Source: Rhizobiaceae bacterium (GTDB taxonomy: Bacteria; Pseudomonadota; Alphaproteobacteria; Rhizobiales; Rhizobiaceae). Taken from it: a DNA stretch of 64,000 nucleotides. Every line of letters starts with the position of its first letter. Position 1 is the stretch's first letter. Both the position numbers and the translations under genes were made by a program. The notes beneath the pieces were generated by a model that was given only the letters and a program-made list of their open reading frames with translations, was not told where the DNA came from and searched no databases. Below are positions 9,158-18,170 of this stretch, in pieces. The stretch covers positions 1-64,000 of the forward strand of contig JANQMU010000067.1 in the NCBI GenBank assembly GCA_028279875.1, in the 5' to 3' direction.

Positions 9158-10396
9158 TCACACCCGCTCCTGCGTATATTTGCGCAACTCATTGCGCGCG
9201 ACCTGGCGCCGGTGCACGGCGTCCGGTCCGTCGGCCAGGCGTAATGTCCGCAGACCGGTCCATGCCCTCGCCAGCGGCGTGTCCTGCGAGACGCCCTGTC
9301 CGCCATGCATCTGGACGGCTTCATCCGTGACCCGCAACGCCACCTGCGGCGCGATCACCTTGATCTGGCTGATCCAGGGGGCCGCCGCGCGGGCGTCTCC
9401 CTGATCCATCATCCAGGCCGCCTTGAGGCACAGCAGCCGGGCCATTTCGATATCCATGCGGCATTCGGCGATGATGTCGTAATTCGCCCCGAGATGGGCC
9501 AGCGGCTTGCCGAACGCTTCGCGGCGCAGGGCCCGCCGGCACATCATTTCCAGCGCATATTCCGCCTGGCCGATGGCGCGCATGCAGTGGTGGATCCGGC
9601 CGGGTCCAAGCCGGCCCTGGGCGATCTCGAACCCCCGGCCTTCGCCGAGGATCAGATGGTCCACCGGAATCCGCACATCGGTGAAGCGAAGGTGCAGATG
9701 GCCGTGCGGCGCATCGTCGTGGCCATAGACTTCCATGGCGCGGATCTTTTCGATGCCGGGCGTGTCAGCCGGAACCAGCACCATCGAGTGCTGCTGGTGT
9801 TTTGGCGCTTCGTCATCGCCGGTTCTGACCATGACGATATAGATCGCGCATCGCGGATCGCCTGCGCCCGACGACCACCATTTTTCGCCGTTCAGCACAT
9901 AGGACTCGCCGTCACGGACACAGCGCATGGCGATATTGGTCGCATCGGAGGAAGCGACATCCGGCTCCGTCATCAGATAGGCGGACCGGATTTTTCCGTC
10001 CAGCAGCGGTTCCAGCCATTGCTGTTTCTGCACGTCGCTGGCGTAGCGTTCCAGAACCTCCATATTGCCGGTATCGGGAGCCGAGCAGTTGAACACCTCG
10101 GCCCCGAGCTGGGCCTTGCCCATTTCCTCGGCGAGATAGGCATATTCCACGGTGCTCAACCCGTAGCCGCGATCGGAATCTGTCAGCCAGAAATTCCACA
10201 GGCCGCGTTTGCGCGCTTCCTTCTTGAGACCCTCCAGAATTTCCTCCTGGCGCGGGGTGTAGCTCCACCGGTCACCCTTGCCGACCTCGGCCAGAAATTC
10301 CGCGTCGAGCGGCAGGATTTCGTCGCGAACCATGGTCCTGACCGCGTCGAGGATTGGCTCGAGCCGTTCTGTGATCCCGAGGTTCATGTCAGACAT
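9158..10396 (-). CDS. Acyl-CoA dehydrogenase family protein
   Basis: FAD-dependent acyl-CoA dehydrogenase, 412 aa, cytoplasmic. Visible landmarks are AYLMTEPDVASSDATNIAMR (FAD/substrate loop near 138-157), LNGEKWWSSGAGDPRC and the C-terminal HGGQGVSQDTPLARAWTGLRTLRLADGPD that closes on FAD. The group with N-terminal WNFWLTDSDRGYGLSTVEYA and HCMRAIGQAEYALEMMCRRAL resembles the long N-terminus ACAD10/11-like dehydrogenases. The catalytic base is not assigned by eye. It overlaps the tetR stop by 8 bases and so is co-transcribed with it. It would perform the first oxidation step on the acyl-CoA made by the ligase at 1603-3495. Confidence 0.93.
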   Translation of the reverse strand: MSDMNLGITERLEPILDAVRTMVRDEILPLDAEFLAEVGKGDRWSYTPRQEEILEGLKKEARKRGLWNFWLTDSDRGYGLSTVEYAYLAEEMGKAQLGAEVFNCSAPDTGNMEVLERYASDVQKQQWLEPLLDGKIRSAYLMTEPDVASSDATNIAMRCVRDGESYVLNGEKWWSSGAGDPRCAIYIVMVRTGDDEAPKHQQHSMVLVPADTPGIEKIRAMEVYGHDDAPHGHLHLRFTDVRIPVDHLILGEGRGFEIAQGRLGPGRIHHCMRAIGQAEYALEMMCRRALRREAFGKPLAHLGANYDIIAECRMDIEMARLLCLKAAWMMDQGDARAAAPWISQIKVIAPQVALRVTDEAVQMHGGQGVSQDTPLARAWTGLRTLRLADGPDAVHRRQVARNELRKYTQERV

Positions 10397-11039
10397 CGGC
10401 TAAAACCTCCTTGTTCAAACCCAGGCCGCGCAGCGCGAACACCGTGCATTGCCTTGCGATCCGGTCGACTGTATCGGGGCTTTGGCCATCTCTTTCCGAA
10501 TACCAGAAAAGAGGAGAATTCAACGACATGAACATAAGTTGCAATGCAATACTTGAACTATCGAAATCAGCCGTCCCCTCCCGCTTCGCCTCGTCCATCA
10601 CGGTTCTGAAAACATCGGCATAACGGTTGCGCATCGCCTGCAGTTCCACCAGTGTCGCGCGCTGTGGCGGTGTTGTCGAGCCGCGCATCAGCATCTCGAC
10701 GCCCTCCCAGACGCATCGCTGAAACGGCTGTGTGACGATCATCGCCCGGCAATGCGCCCTGGCCATGCGGCACAGCCTGTCAAGCGCCGGCAACGGCTCT
10801 TTCGACAGCGGGACGACCACATCGAAATTCATCGACATCCCGGTGCGATAAACGTCGAAAAACAGGTCGGCTTTCGAGCGATAGTGATGATAGATGCGGC
10901 CCTTGGTCGATCCCAGGCTGCGGGCGACGTCGTCAATGCTTGTCGACGCATAGCCATGATCCATGAAACAGCGCGCCGCGGCATTCAGCATTTCCTGCCT
11001 GGCCTGTGTCTGTGCTGGCGCCGTGGCTGTTGCCGTCAT
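10389..11039 (-). CDS. TetR/AcrR family transcriptional regulator
   Basis: One-component regulator, 216 aa. The N-terminal helix-turn-helix lies at about residues 34-60 (STSIDDVARSLGSTKGRIYHHYRSKADLFFDVYR) and is a canonical TetR DNA-binding domain. The C-terminal part is helical and would bind the inducer. It is the first gene of the minus-strand operon, overlaps the acyl-CoA dehydrogenase gene, and has a perfect inverted repeat 49 bases before its start. Autorepression released by an acyl-CoA or the imported acid is the likely mode, as for TetR regulators of fatty acid or branched-chain catabolism; the ligand is inferred. Confidence 0.92.
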   Translation of the reverse strand: MTATATAPAQTQARQEMLNAAARCFMDHGYASTSIDDVARSLGSTKGRIYHHYRSKADLFFDVYRTGMSMNFDVVVPLSKEPLPALDRLCRMARAHCRAMIVTQPFQRCVWEGVEMLMRGSTTPPQRATLVELQAMRNRYADVFRTVMDEAKREGTADFDSSSIALQLMFMSLNSPLFWYSERDGQSPDTVDRIARQCTVFALRGLGLNKEVLADV

Positions 11040-11087
11040 TGACGGATTGTTCTCCCGATCATGTCCCGTAACGACCGCTGAAAGGGG

Positions 11088-11107
11088 AACATACTACCGG
11101 GTATGTT
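11088..11107. promoter_or_regulatory. Probable TetR operator
   Basis: AACATACTACCGGGTATGTT is a 20-bp site with perfect 7-bp arms (AACATAC/GTATGTT) around a 6-bp centre, placed 49 bases upstream of the tetR start at 11039. Position, length and symmetry are those expected for an autoregulatory TetR-dimer site overlapping the operon promoter. Confidence 0.7.
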
Positions 11108-11169
11108 GTCAATCCATGATCAGCGGCGGCGGCGCTTTGGATTGCGGGGCGGAGAAAGAAACGTCCGGT

Positions 11170-12108
11170 TCAGACATCCAGGCGATGCCGGAACCAGGCA
11201 ATCGTTTCCTTCAACCCGTCCTCGAGCGTGACTTTCGGCTGCCAGCCGAGTTCCGTTTCAGCCACGGAGATATCCGGACAGCGCTGCATCGGATCGTCCT
11301 GCGGAAGTGGTCTGAATTCCAGTTGCGACTTGCTGCCGGCCAACCGGACGACACGCTCGGCCAGTTCCAGCATCGAACACTCGAAAGGATTGCCGAAATT
11401 GACCGGACCGGTCAGTTCCCGCGGACTGTCCATGAAGGACAGCATGCCGCCGATCAGGTCATCGACATAGCAAAAGCTGCGCGTCTGCGAGCCCGTGCCG
11501 TAGATGGTGATGGGCTCGCCGCGAAGCGCCTGGACGATGAAATTGCTGACCACGCGGCCGTCATCCGGTGTCATGCGGGGCCCATAGGTATTGAAAATGC
11601 GCATCACCTTGATCGCCACCTTGTTTTGCCGGTGGTAATCGAAAAACAGCGTTTCGGCGCATCGCTTGCCTTCATCATAGCAACTGCGCGGGCCGATCGG
11701 ATTGACGCTTCCCCAATAGGTCTCGCTTTGCGGATGGACCTCGGGATCGCCATAGACCTCGGATGTCGATGCCTGCAGGATCGGCACGCCGAGGCGTTTT
11801 GCAAGGCCGAGAAGGTTGATCGCTCCAAGGACCGATGTCTTGATGGTCTGGACCGGGTCCAGTTGATAGTGGATCGGCGATGCGGGGCAGGCGAGATTGA
11901 AGACGCGGTCGACTTCCACATAAAGCGGAAAGACCACGTCGTGGCGCATCAGTTCGAAATCGACATGGCCGAGCAGATGTTTGATGTTGTCGCGCTGGCC
12001 CGTATAGAAATTGTCGACGCACAGAACGCCGTGGCCGCGGGCGAGAAGGGCGTCGCAAAGATGCGACCCGAGAAAGCCCGATCCGCCGGTGACAAGCGTC
12101 TCACTCAT
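11170..12108 (-). CDS. UDP-glucuronate decarboxylase (UDP-xylose synthase), SDR family
   Basis: Extended short-chain dehydrogenase, 312 aa from ATG at 12108, which is preceded by GGAGATATC; a longer open frame to 12228 lacks such a site and is not conserved-looking. The glycine motif [11 protein letters not shown], the conserved [14 protein letters not shown], the [14 protein letters not shown] segment and the catalytic YDEGK are typical of UXS rather than epimerases. [10 protein letters not shown] and QRCPDI also match UXS. The enzyme oxidises UDP-glucuronate at C4, decarboxylates it and gives UDP-xylose. The UDP-glucose dehydrogenase upstream supplies its substrate. Confidence 0.92.
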   Translation of the reverse strand: MSETLVTGGSGFLGSHLCDALLARGHGVLCVDNFYTGQRDNIKHLLGHVDFELMRHDVVFPLYVEVDRVFNLACPASPIHYQLDPVQTIKTSVLGAINLLGLAKRLGVPILQASTSEVYGDPEVHPQSETYWGSVNPIGPRSCYDEGKRCAETLFFDYHRQNKVAIKVMRIFNTYGPRMTPDDGRVVSNFIVQALRGEPITIYGTGSQTRSFCYVDDLIGGMLSFMDSPRELTGPVNFGNPFECSMLELAERVVRLAGSKSQLEFRPLPQDDPMQRCPDISVAETELGWQPKVTLEDGLKETIAWFRHRLDV

Positions 12109-12169
12109 GATATCTCCAGATTGCTCCCGGTTCGGCTTTCGCGGCGATGCGGACCCATGCCTGCGATGC

Positions 12170-13507
12170 CTATTCGGCGGCTGCGTCCGCCGCGGTCGGT
12201 TCGGCGCGGTCGCGTCCGACACTGACATAGGTGAAACCGTGCCGCGTCGGCTCCTTGCGTTTGTGGATATTGCGCAGATCGATCATCAGCGGCACCGCCA
12301 TTGCTTCGCGCAGCCGGTCGAGTTCGAGCGCCCGCAGGACATTCCACTCGGTCATGATCACTACGGCGTGGGCGCCGATGGCCGCTTCATAAGGGTCTCC
12401 GGCCCACTCGACGTCCGGATAGAGCTCGGCCGCCGGTTCCATCGCCTTCGGATCGAAAGCGCGGACCCGCACGCCGTTTTCGACCAGCACGTCCAGCACC
12501 GGAAGGGCAGGGGATTCGCGGATGTCGTCGGTATCCGATTTAAAGGCGACGCCCAAAATGGCAACGGTCTTTCCGGCCGGGTCGCCAATGGCTTCAAGCA
12601 CCCGCGCGGCCATCCGGCGCTTGCGCTCTTCATTGACGGCGATTGTTGCCTGGACCAGCTCCTGCGGCGCACCCACATTGCGGGCAAAGGCTGCCAGCGC
12701 CCGTGTATCCTTGGGAAAACAGGACCCGCCGAAACCGGGGCCGGCACGCAGGAACTTGTCGCCGATGCGCTCGTCGAGTCCGATGATTTCCGACACTTCG
12801 ATAATATTGCCGTCGACCCGTTCGCACAGATCGGCGATCTGATTGATGAAGCTCACCTTCATGGCCAGGAACGCATTGGCGGCATATTTGCTCAACTCGG
12901 CGCCGGCCAGGGACCCCACCGTGATCGGTGTATCCTGCAGTTTCAGAGGCCGGTAGAGCTGTTCCGCCACTTCACGACCGCGCTCGTCGTGAATGCCGAG
13001 CACGACCCGGTCGGGACGCATGAAGTCCTGGATCGCCGATCCTTCACGCAGGAATTCGGGGTTGCTGACAACCGAGAAATCAAGGTCGGGCCGCAGTTCC
13101 GCGATCCGGTCGTGGATCCGCTGCGAGGTGCCGGGCACCACCGTGCATTTGACGATGACGACCGCTCCGTCCTTCAGATACGGCGCGATATCTTCGACCG
13201 CGCCGAAGACATAGCGCAGATCGACATCCTCGCCATTGTCGGCGGATGGCGTTCCGACGGCGAGAAAGACCACGTCGGAATTGGGCACGCAGGTCGCCAC
13301 ATCGCCGTCAAAATGCAGGCGACCCTCAGCGGCGTTGGACTGCATCATCTGTTCCAGACCCGGCTCGTAAATCGGGCTGATATTCTTCTGCAGCAGCGCA
13401 ACCTTGTCCGGCTGGTTGTCAACGCACGTCACGTCAAAGCCGAATTCCGACAGGCAGACGCCCGTCACCAGGCCGACATAACCGGTACCGATAATCGTGA
13501 TGATCAA
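12170..13507 (-). CDS. ugd: UDP-glucose 6-dehydrogenase
   Basis: NAD-dependent dehydrogenase, 445 aa, converting UDP-glucose to UDP-glucuronate in two oxidation steps. It has the N-terminal Rossmann loop [21 protein letters not shown], the [12 protein letters not shown] and [20 protein letters not shown] segments and the catalytic cysteine near residue 263 in [13 protein letters not shown]. The C-terminal UDP-binding domain is complete. It precedes the UDP-xylose synthase gene by 61 bases in the same direction, so the pair probably forms a small operon for UDP-xylose. It is divergent from the histidine phosphatase gene. Confidence 0.95.
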   Translation of the reverse strand: MIITIIGTGYVGLVTGVCLSEFGFDVTCVDNQPDKVALLQKNISPIYEPGLEQMMQSNAAEGRLHFDGDVATCVPNSDVVFLAVGTPSADNGEDVDLRYVFGAVEDIAPYLKDGAVVIVKCTVVPGTSQRIHDRIAELRPDLDFSVVSNPEFLREGSAIQDFMRPDRVVLGIHDERGREVAEQLYRPLKLQDTPITVGSLAGAELSKYAANAFLAMKVSFINQIADLCERVDGNIIEVSEIIGLDERIGDKFLRAGPGFGGSCFPKDTRALAAFARNVGAPQELVQATIAVNEERKRRMAARVLEAIGDPAGKTVAILGVAFKSDTDDIRESPALPVLDVLVENGVRVRAFDPKAMEPAAELYPDVEWAGDPYEAAIGAHAVVIMTEWNVLRALELDRLREAMAVPLMIDLRNIHKRKEPTRHGFTYVSVGRDRAEPTAADAAAE

Positions 13508-13562
13508 AGCAGCCTCTCGGGTGTGTGTGGGATTTGACTGAACGTTTCAGCGGGTGGGGAAA

Positions 13563-13603
13563 GCAGCGTTTTCATTATTTGTGTGTGCCGGTATAAACGC
13601 TGC
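13563..13603. repeat. Inverted repeat in the ugd/phosphatase divergent promoter region
   Basis: GCAGCGTTT at 13563-13571 and its exact complement AAACGCTGC at 13595-13603 are separated by 23 bases, between ugd (start 13507) and the phosphatase gene (start 13649). The distance of 32 bases from arm start to arm start is about three helix turns, which would suit a looping or double-site regulator. No regulator gene is adjacent. Confidence 0.45.
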
Positions 13604-13648
13604 GGGGAATATTTCCATAGTTTGCGCGCAAATCATAGGGCCTATTCA

Positions 13649-14260
13649 ATGACGGTGTCCGTAAGGCCCGAGGGCGATCTCTATCTGGTTCGGCACGGTG
13701 AGACCGACTGGAACCGGGACGGCCGGTTCCAGGGCCAGAGCGATGTACCGCTGAACCGGACCGGGATCGAGCAGGCCCGCCAATGCGGTCGGCGGCTGGC
13801 CGCCTTGATTGCGGCAAATGCCTATCCGCCCGGACAGCCGGCGCTCATCTGTTCGCCCCTGAGGCGCGCCCGACAAACCGCCGATGAAATAGCGACAATC
13901 CTGGCGCCACGGCCGGTCATTCCGAAAACCGACGCCGCCCTGACGGAAATCGCGTTCGGGCAGTGGGAGGGATTGACGACCCACGAGGTCAAAACGGCGT
14001 TTCCGGACGACCGCAAATCCCGCAAGCGGGATCGCTGGAATTTCGTCCCGCCCGGCGGGGAAAGCTTCGCGTCCCGTGCACCGGTTCTGCGAAATCTGCT
14101 GGCGGATATTGACCGGCCGACCATACTGGTGTGTCATGCCGGCGTCATCAAGATATGTCTGTATTTGCTTGGCGCGACCGACCTTCAATCCGCCTTGGTC
14201 TACCCGATCTTTCAGGACAGAATATATGCTTGGTCAAATCGGAGATTGGCAGAGCATTAA
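13649..14260 (+). CDS. Histidine phosphatase family protein (phosphoglycerate mutase-like)
   Basis: Branch 1 histidine acid phosphatase fold, 203 aa from ATG at 13649. The catalytic RHG is in YLVRHGETDWNRDGRFQGQSD near residue 14, the second arginine region is CSPLRRARQTAD, the acid is in ALTEIAFGQWEG, and the second histidine is in ILVCHAGVIK. All core residues are present, so it should be an active phosphatase or mutase-like enzyme. The longer frame from 13583 adds 22 residues without family similarity. The substrate is not predictable; sugar-phosphate or nucleotide hydrolysis would fit next to nucleotide-sugar genes. Confidence 0.88.
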   Translation: MTVSVRPEGDLYLVRHGETDWNRDGRFQGQSDVPLNRTGIEQARQCGRRLAALIAANAYPPGQPALICSPLRRARQTADEIATILAPRPVIPKTDAALTEIAFGQWEGLTTHEVKTAFPDDRKSRKRDRWNFVPPGGESFASRAPVLRNLLADIDRPTILVCHAGVIKICLYLLGATDLQSALVYPIFQDRIYAWSNRRLAEH

Positions 14261-14353
14261 AAATGCTGCAAATATGCAAAAACAGTCGGGCCGAAGGCAA
14301 AGAACGATAAATGCCAAGTCCAATTGCCACTCGGTAGGGGAACAGAGTGCTAG

Positions 14354-16255
14354 ATGAGTGAAAGCGTTGCGGATCTGCTGCGTGTGGAGGATTTGCGGGT
14401 CGGGATTGGCTCAGGGTTGAGCCGGGACGATGTCGTCAAGGGTGTCAGTTTCCGGATTCCCAAGGGAAGGACGGTTGCCCTGGTGGGCGAATCCGGCTCC
14501 GGAAAATCCATCATTGCGCAATCGATTATGGGCATCTTGCCCGATATTGCCGAAATCACGGGCGGTTCGATCAATTTTTACGATCCCGACAATGGCGGCG
14601 AGCCGATCGATATCGTCAAACTGCCGCGCGACGGCAAGCGGATGCGGCAACTGCGCGGCGGCCGGATTTCCATCATCTTCCAGGAGCCGATGACGTCACT
14701 GTCACCGGTACACACGGTCGGCAACCAGATCGACGAGGCGCTTTATCTGCACCGCGATGTGACCCGTGGTGAATGCCGGGCGCTCACCGAGCAGATGCTG
14801 GATCTGGTGGGCTTTCCGGACCCGTCCCGCGCCTACAACATGTATTCGATGGAATTGTCCGGCGGACTGCGGCAAAGGGCGATGATCGCCATGGCGCTGG
14901 TCTGCAATCCGGCGCTGTTGATTGCCGATGAGCCGACCACGGCGCTGGATGTCACCGTACAGGCGCAGGTGCTGGCGGTCTTGAAGGATGTGCAGCAGAA
15001 GCTCGGAATGTCGCTGCTGCTGATTACCCACGATCTCGGCGTGGTGGCGAATATGGCCGATGAGGTTCTGGTCCTCTATCACGGCATGCTGATGGAAGCC
15101 GGGACCCTGGACGATATCTTTCACCGCGCGCAGCACCCCTATCTCAATGCCCTGCTGGCGGCGGTGCCCAAACTGGACATGAAGCCGGGGGAAAAACTGG
15201 TCGCGCTGCGCGAGCTCAATCAGGAACTGCCGCAATCCTTCAAGGAGAGGGCAAAGGAAAGGCTGCAATCCCCGAAGGACAACATCCTGACGCTGCGCAA
15301 TCTTACCAAGAGTTTTGAGACCAAGAAGGGCAGCCGGCTGATCAGCACGGCGGCCGATCGCGTCATTGCCGTGGACGATGTCAGCCTGTCCGTACGCTAT
15401 GGAGAGTGTTTCGGTCTGGTCGGCGAAAGCGGCTGCGGCAAGACATCACTGAGCAAGATGATCATGCGGGCGATCACACCGAGCAGCGGAGAAATCCGCT
15501 ACAATGACGGAACGCAGGAAATCGATCTCGCGACGCTGGAAGGCGGTGAGCTCTTTGCGATGCGCCGCAAGATCCAGATGGTGTTTCAGGATCCGTTCTC
15601 ATCGCTCAGCCCGCGATCGACGGTTTCGAACATCCTGTCGGAGCCCATGGAAATCCATGGCGAGGGAAACCGCCGCTGGCGCCGCGAACGGGCGCGCGAA
15701 TTGATGAACATGGTCGGCCTTTCGCCGACCTTCCTCAACCGCTATCCGCACAGTTTTTCCGGCGGCCAGCGCCAGCGTATCGGCATTGCCCGGGCGCTTG
15801 CCCTCGATCCCGATCTGCTGATCTGTGACGAACCGGTCTCCGCCCTGGATGTGTCGGTTCAGGCGCAGATCCTCAATCTGCTGTCGCGTCTGCAGCATGA
15901 ACTCAATCTGACGACAATCTTCATCTCGCACAATCTGGCGGTGGTGAATTACGTCGCCGACCGTGTCGCTGTCATGCGCGGCGGTCGCATCGTCGAGATC
16001 GCACCGGGGGAGGTCCTGTTCCGGGACCCCATCCACCCCTATACGCAAAACCTGCTACAATCGATACCGACGACGGATCTGGAGAATCCCCTGGCGCTTG
16101 ACCAGACGGATATCCTGACGAGCAGCACTGATGAGAATTGGGACAGGAAATTCGTTCCTGAAGGCCCCGGTGCAAAAATGGAAATGACCGAGGTCGGAGA
16201 AGATCATTTTGTTCTTGTCCGGCCCGACAGCAACACAACGAGGCTGGTGGCATGA
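14354..16255 (+). CDS. Peptide-type ABC transporter, two fused ATP-binding domains (DppD-DppF type)
   Basis: A 633-aa protein with two complete nucleotide-binding domains. The first has Walker A GESGSGKSI near residue 49, signature LSGGLRQRAMIAMAL and Walker B LLIADEPTTALDVT. The second has GESGCGKTS near 358, FSGGQRQRIGIARAL and LLICDEPVSALDVS. Each carries the OppD/OppF C-terminal extension (HPYLNALLAAVP; HPYTQNLLQSIP). Fusion of the two ATPases into one chain is common in alphaproteobacteria (YejF-like). It overlaps the binding-protein gene by 4 bases and drives the permeases at 18,171-20,344. The last 60 residues form an extra tail of unknown role. Confidence 0.95.
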   Translation: MSESVADLLRVEDLRVGIGSGLSRDDVVKGVSFRIPKGRTVALVGESGSGKSIIAQSIMGILPDIAEITGGSINFYDPDNGGEPIDIVKLPRDGKRMRQLRGGRISIIFQEPMTSLSPVHTVGNQIDEALYLHRDVTRGECRALTEQMLDLVGFPDPSRAYNMYSMELSGGLRQRAMIAMALVCNPALLIADEPTTALDVTVQAQVLAVLKDVQQKLGMSLLLITHDLGVVANMADEVLVLYHGMLMEAGTLDDIFHRAQHPYLNALLAAVPKLDMKPGEKLVALRELNQELPQSFKERAKERLQSPKDNILTLRNLTKSFETKKGSRLISTAADRVIAVDDVSLSVRYGECFGLVGESGCGKTSLSKMIMRAITPSSGEIRYNDGTQEIDLATLEGGELFAMRRKIQMVFQDPFSSLSPRSTVSNILSEPMEIHGEGNRRWRRERARELMNMVGLSPTFLNRYPHSFSGGQRQRIGIARALALDPDLLICDEPVSALDVSVQAQILNLLSRLQHELNLTTIFISHNLAVVNYVADRVAVMRGGRIVEIAPGEVLFRDPIHPYTQNLLQSIPTTDLENPLALDQTDILTSSTDENWDRKFVPEGPGAKMEMTEVGEDHFVLVRPDSNTTRLVA

Positions 16256-18162
16256 ATCCGCACTCCAAACCCTTGGCAATCCTGACGCTTATCGCTGCGT
16301 TTGGTCTCCTCGCAATCACCGGCGCGCGGGCGGCATTGGAAGAACCGCCGGTTCTGGCACCCCTGGTGGAAGATGGCACGCTGCCGCCTATGGCAGAACG
16401 GCTTCCGGATCAGCCGCTGGTGGTGGATTTCGAGGGTAGCGACAAGACCATCGGCCGCTATTGCTGCACTTTGCAGATGCTGATGGGCAAGGCCAAGGAC
16501 ATCCGCATGATGACGGTCTATGGCTATGCCCGGCTCATTGGCTTCGATTCCAATTATGATCTGGTGCCCGATATCCTTGAAAGTTTCGAATCCGAAGAGG
16601 GGCGCATCTTCACCCTGCACCTGCGCAAGGGGCACAAATGGTCCGATGGGCATCCCTTTACGGCCGAGGATTTCCGGTACTACTGGGAGGACGTGGCGAC
16701 GAATGAGGAACTGTCCGCCTCCGGCCCGCCGCAGGTGCTGCTCTCCAACGGCAAGCTGCCAAAATTCGAGGTGATCGACTCCCATACGGTGCGTTACACC
16801 TGGGACGAACCCAATCCGGCCTTCCCGCTTGGCCTCGCCGGCGCCAGCCCCGCCTATATCTACAAACCGGCCCATTACATGAAGCAGTTCCACAAGCGTT
16901 ACGCGGATGCCGAGACGCTGGAAAAGATCGTCACCGATGGTGAGTATCGCAACTGGGGGGCGGTGCATACGAGGCTGGGGCGTCAGTATCGGCCGGAAAA
17001 CCCGGAGATGCCGACCTTGCAGCCGTGGCAGAACACGACCAAGGGACCGTCGAAGCGCTTCGAATTCAAGCGAAACCCGTATTATCACCGTGTCGACCCC
17101 AACGGTCAGCAACTGCCCTATATCGATGAGGTGGTTCTGCTGATGGGATCGACCGACCTCATCCCGGCGAAGACCGGCGCCGGTGAAAGCGACATCCAGG
17201 CCCGTTACCTGAATTTCGATGATTACACCTTTTTGAAGCAGGGCGAGGAACAGCAAGGGTACCGGGTCCTGACGTGGCGCGCCGGCGTCGCGTCGCAGAT
17301 TTCGCTCTATCCCAATCTCAATGTCAAGGATCCGGTGTGGCGCGACCTGTTCCAGGATGTGAACTTCCGCCGTGCCCTGTCCCTGGGCCTGAACCGCGAC
17401 GAACTCAACGAACAGCTCTTTTTCGGACTGGCAAAGGTCGGTGGCGATACCGTTCTTGAGGAATCGCCGCTGTTCAAGGAGGAATATGCCACTGCCTGGG
17501 TTCACAACGATGTCGAAACGGCCAACAAGATGCTCGACGAATTGGGCCTTGATAAACGGGGATCGGAAAATGTCCGGCTTCTCCCCGACGGCAGGCCGAT
17601 GGAAATCATCGTCGAGAGCGCCGGTGAATTTGCTGAGCAGACCGATGCGCTGGAACTTATCCGCTATCACTGGGAAGAACTGGGAATCAAGACTTTCACC
17701 CGCTCGCTGCAACGCGATATTCATCGCCGTCGGTTCCTGACTGGCGAAACCATGATGACGATCTCCAAGGGACTGAACATCGGTCTGGCCACCCCGGATC
17801 TCAATCCGGAAGAACTGGCCCCGGTCTCTCCGGCGCAGCCCAACTGGCCGGTTTGGGGACAGTACACCCAAACGGGAGGCAAGGCCGGCGAACCGCCGAG
17901 CCTGCCATCGGCGAAGCGTCTGCTTGAGCTTTACCAGTCATGGCGGCAATCGACCAACGATGCCGAGCGCGAGGCGATTTGGTCAGAGATGCTGGAAATC
18001 TATTCCGAGGAAGTGTTTTCCATCGGCATTGCCAGAGAGGCCATCCAGCCGGTCATCGTCAACGCAAAGCTTCGCAACCTGCCTGAAACGGGTATTTACT
18101 CCTGGTCGCCATCTGCATTCTTCGGCATCTATCGACCGGATACGTTCTGGTTTGCGGAGTAA
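16252..18162 (+). CDS. Peptide-type ABC transporter substrate-binding protein (SBP_bac_5 family)
   Basis: Class C periplasmic binding protein, 636 aa, with a signal peptide ending at GARA (residue 27). The body shows LHLRKGHKWSDGHPFTAEDFRYYWEDV near residue 120, the classical SBP_bac_5 signature, and FRRALSLGLNRDELNEQLFFG near 378. It is larger than DppA/OppA (about 540 aa) and belongs to the long subgroup seen in rhizobial clusters with a fused ATPase. The ATPase gene overlaps it upstream; a permease gene follows after 8 bases. The ligand may be an oligopeptide or a glycoside; the sequence does not decide. Confidence 0.92.
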   Translation: MNPHSKPLAILTLIAAFGLLAITGARAALEEPPVLAPLVEDGTLPPMAERLPDQPLVVDFEGSDKTIGRYCCTLQMLMGKAKDIRMMTVYGYARLIGFDSNYDLVPDILESFESEEGRIFTLHLRKGHKWSDGHPFTAEDFRYYWEDVATNEELSASGPPQVLLSNGKLPKFEVIDSHTVRYTWDEPNPAFPLGLAGASPAYIYKPAHYMKQFHKRYADAETLEKIVTDGEYRNWGAVHTRLGRQYRPENPEMPTLQPWQNTTKGPSKRFEFKRNPYYHRVDPNGQQLPYIDEVVLLMGSTDLIPAKTGAGESDIQARYLNFDDYTFLKQGEEQQGYRVLTWRAGVASQISLYPNLNVKDPVWRDLFQDVNFRRALSLGLNRDELNEQLFFGLAKVGGDTVLEESPLFKEEYATAWVHNDVETANKMLDELGLDKRGSENVRLLPDGRPMEIIVESAGEFAEQTDALELIRYHWEELGIKTFTRSLQRDIHRRRFLTGETMMTISKGLNIGLATPDLNPEELAPVSPAQPNWPVWGQYTQTGGKAGEPPSLPSAKRLLELYQSWRQSTNDAEREAIWSEMLEIYSEEVFSIGIAREAIQPVIVNAKLRNLPETGIYSWSPSAFFGIYRPDTFWFAE

Positions 18163-18170
18163 GCTGCGGA

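Noticed and set aside
12011..13537. Open frame of 508 codons on the plus strand across ugd
   Set aside because: ugd on the minus strand has its catalytic cysteine and NAD motif; the plus-strand product is a shadow.
16204..17871. Open frame of 555 codons on the minus strand across the peptide-binding protein gene
   Set aside because: Mirror of the codon bias of the real gene; no ribosome site or family resemblance.
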